DNA of 5,739 nucleotides from Flavobacteriia bacterium (lineage in GTDB: Bacteria > Bacteroidota > Bacteroidia > Flavobacteriales > Flavobacteriaceae): contig DRQI01000473.1 in the NCBI GenBank assembly GCA_011330545.1, positions 1-5,739 on the forward strand, read 5' to 3'. Below the pieces are notes generated by a model. It saw nothing but the letters and a program-made list of their open reading frames with translations, was not told where the DNA came from and did not search any database. Both the position numbers and the translations under genes were made by a program. Below, in pieces: positions 5,323 through 5,739 of this stretch; the stretch's first letter is position 1; every line of letters begins with the position of its first letter.

Positions 5323-5739
5323 CTAGCGTTTTGCCCATTTTATACGCTGCCAATTAGCATCGGCTTTCTTTCTCAATCTTTCCGGCCCTTCTTCGAGCCA
5401 ACTTTCGAGTGTATTATTAAAAAAAGCATTGTAAAATAAATAGAGTTTGCCATTTCTAATTTCAAAGGTTTTGGGGTTGACAGCTACTTTTTCGCCTTTT
5501 TCACCCATCGCATACGCACACCACCCACCGTATTGCGGTATATATTTTGCCGGGTTTGCTTTAAAAGTATTCAAATTTTCTCGACTTGAAAATTTATAGT
5601 GTACACCGTCATAATTATAAATGTATTGTCGCTTTCCTTTGACAGCTTTCTGGCTAAAATAGGCAACCACATCATATCCTTCGGCAATATAGCCGCCTTG
5701 AACGTTGTAATCTATTTTTTGCGCATAAGAAAGTGTACT
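5323..5739 (-). CDS. YHS-domain secreted protein, 5' end outside the window
   Basis: The frame is open from the stop at 5323 to the window edge, giving 138 visible residues. The first visible residues STLSYAQ look like the end of a signal peptide, so the true start lies just beyond base 5739 and the protein is exported. The YHS domain follows: GYDVVAYFSQ at 21-30, YNYDGVHYKFSSRENLNTFKAN at 41-62, then PAKYIPQYGGWCAYA at 63-77 with the single visible cysteine, Cys74. The rest (VNPKTFEIRNGKLYLFYN, then LESWLEEGPERLRKKADANWQRI) is the conserved C-terminal extension of the YHS-domain secreted family. A GTG at 5670 could pass for a start, but it would cut off the conserved GYD and the signal peptide. 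Members of this family are thought to bind metal, but the ligand and role here are not shown. A strong terminator follows the stop. Confidence 0.88.
   Translation of the reverse strand, partial: STLSYAQKIDYNVQGGYIAEGYDVVAYFSQKAVKGKRQYIYNYDGVHYKFSSRENLNTFKANPAKYIPQYGGWCAYAMGEKGEKVAVNPKTFEIRNGKLYLFYNAFFNNTLESWLEEGPERLRKKADANWQRIKWAKR

Noticed and set aside
1..5739. CRISPR array, transposase, tRNA or rRNA
   Set aside because: I found no regularly spaced direct repeats, transposase-like frames, tRNA cloverleaf with a GTTCRANYC-type arm, or rRNA-like sequence.

Overview
The window looks like a chromosomal segment of a Bacteroidota bacterium, most likely a member of the Flavobacteriaceae. The grounds are AT-rich intergenic DNA, starts without Shine-Dalgarno sequences, promoter -7 boxes of the Bacteroidota type TAnnTTTG, and protein families typical of that group (long OstA-like protein, class III aminotransferase, TlpA-like thioredoxin, YHS-domain secreted protein). 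I cannot name the genus.

Layout. (1) 93-3007, plus strand: a two-gene unit encoding a secreted OstA/LptA-like protein (cell-envelope lipopolysaccharide export) and, 5 bases later with a GTG start, a class III PLP-dependent aminotransferase. (2) 3016-3303, minus strand: a 95-residue cytosolic protein of unknown function, convergent with the aminotransferase. (3) 3304-4011: about 700 bases without a convincing protein gene, but not empty. It holds one copy of a 65-base hairpin element (3424-3488), a TACCTTTG promoter box (3539-3546), and a candidate structured small RNA (about 3550-3733) that folds into nested helices and ends in a 15-pair stem followed by a T run. Further right are another hairpin and a 16-base palindrome of CRP/FNR geometry 45 bases before the next gene. 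(4) 4012-4347, plus strand: a small secreted protein of a family I do not recognise by name, with a weak TonB-C-terminal look. (5) 4348-4620: convergent intergenic spacer with the second copy of the 65-base hairpin element (4381-4445). (6) 4621-5199, minus strand: a membrane-anchored TlpA-type thioredoxin with a WCPPC active site. (7) 5259-5297: a clear intrinsic terminator for the minus strand. (8) 5323-5739, minus strand: a YHS-domain secreted protein whose 5' end lies outside the window.

The protein genes are ordinary envelope and metabolic genes. The most interesting part is the 3424-4011 intergenic region: the candidate ncRNA with its own promoter box and terminator-like end, and the paired hairpin elements that bracket the ncRNA and the small secreted gene. 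The protein calls are firm. The RNA and repeat calls come from base pairing and spacing read by eye and need comparative testing.
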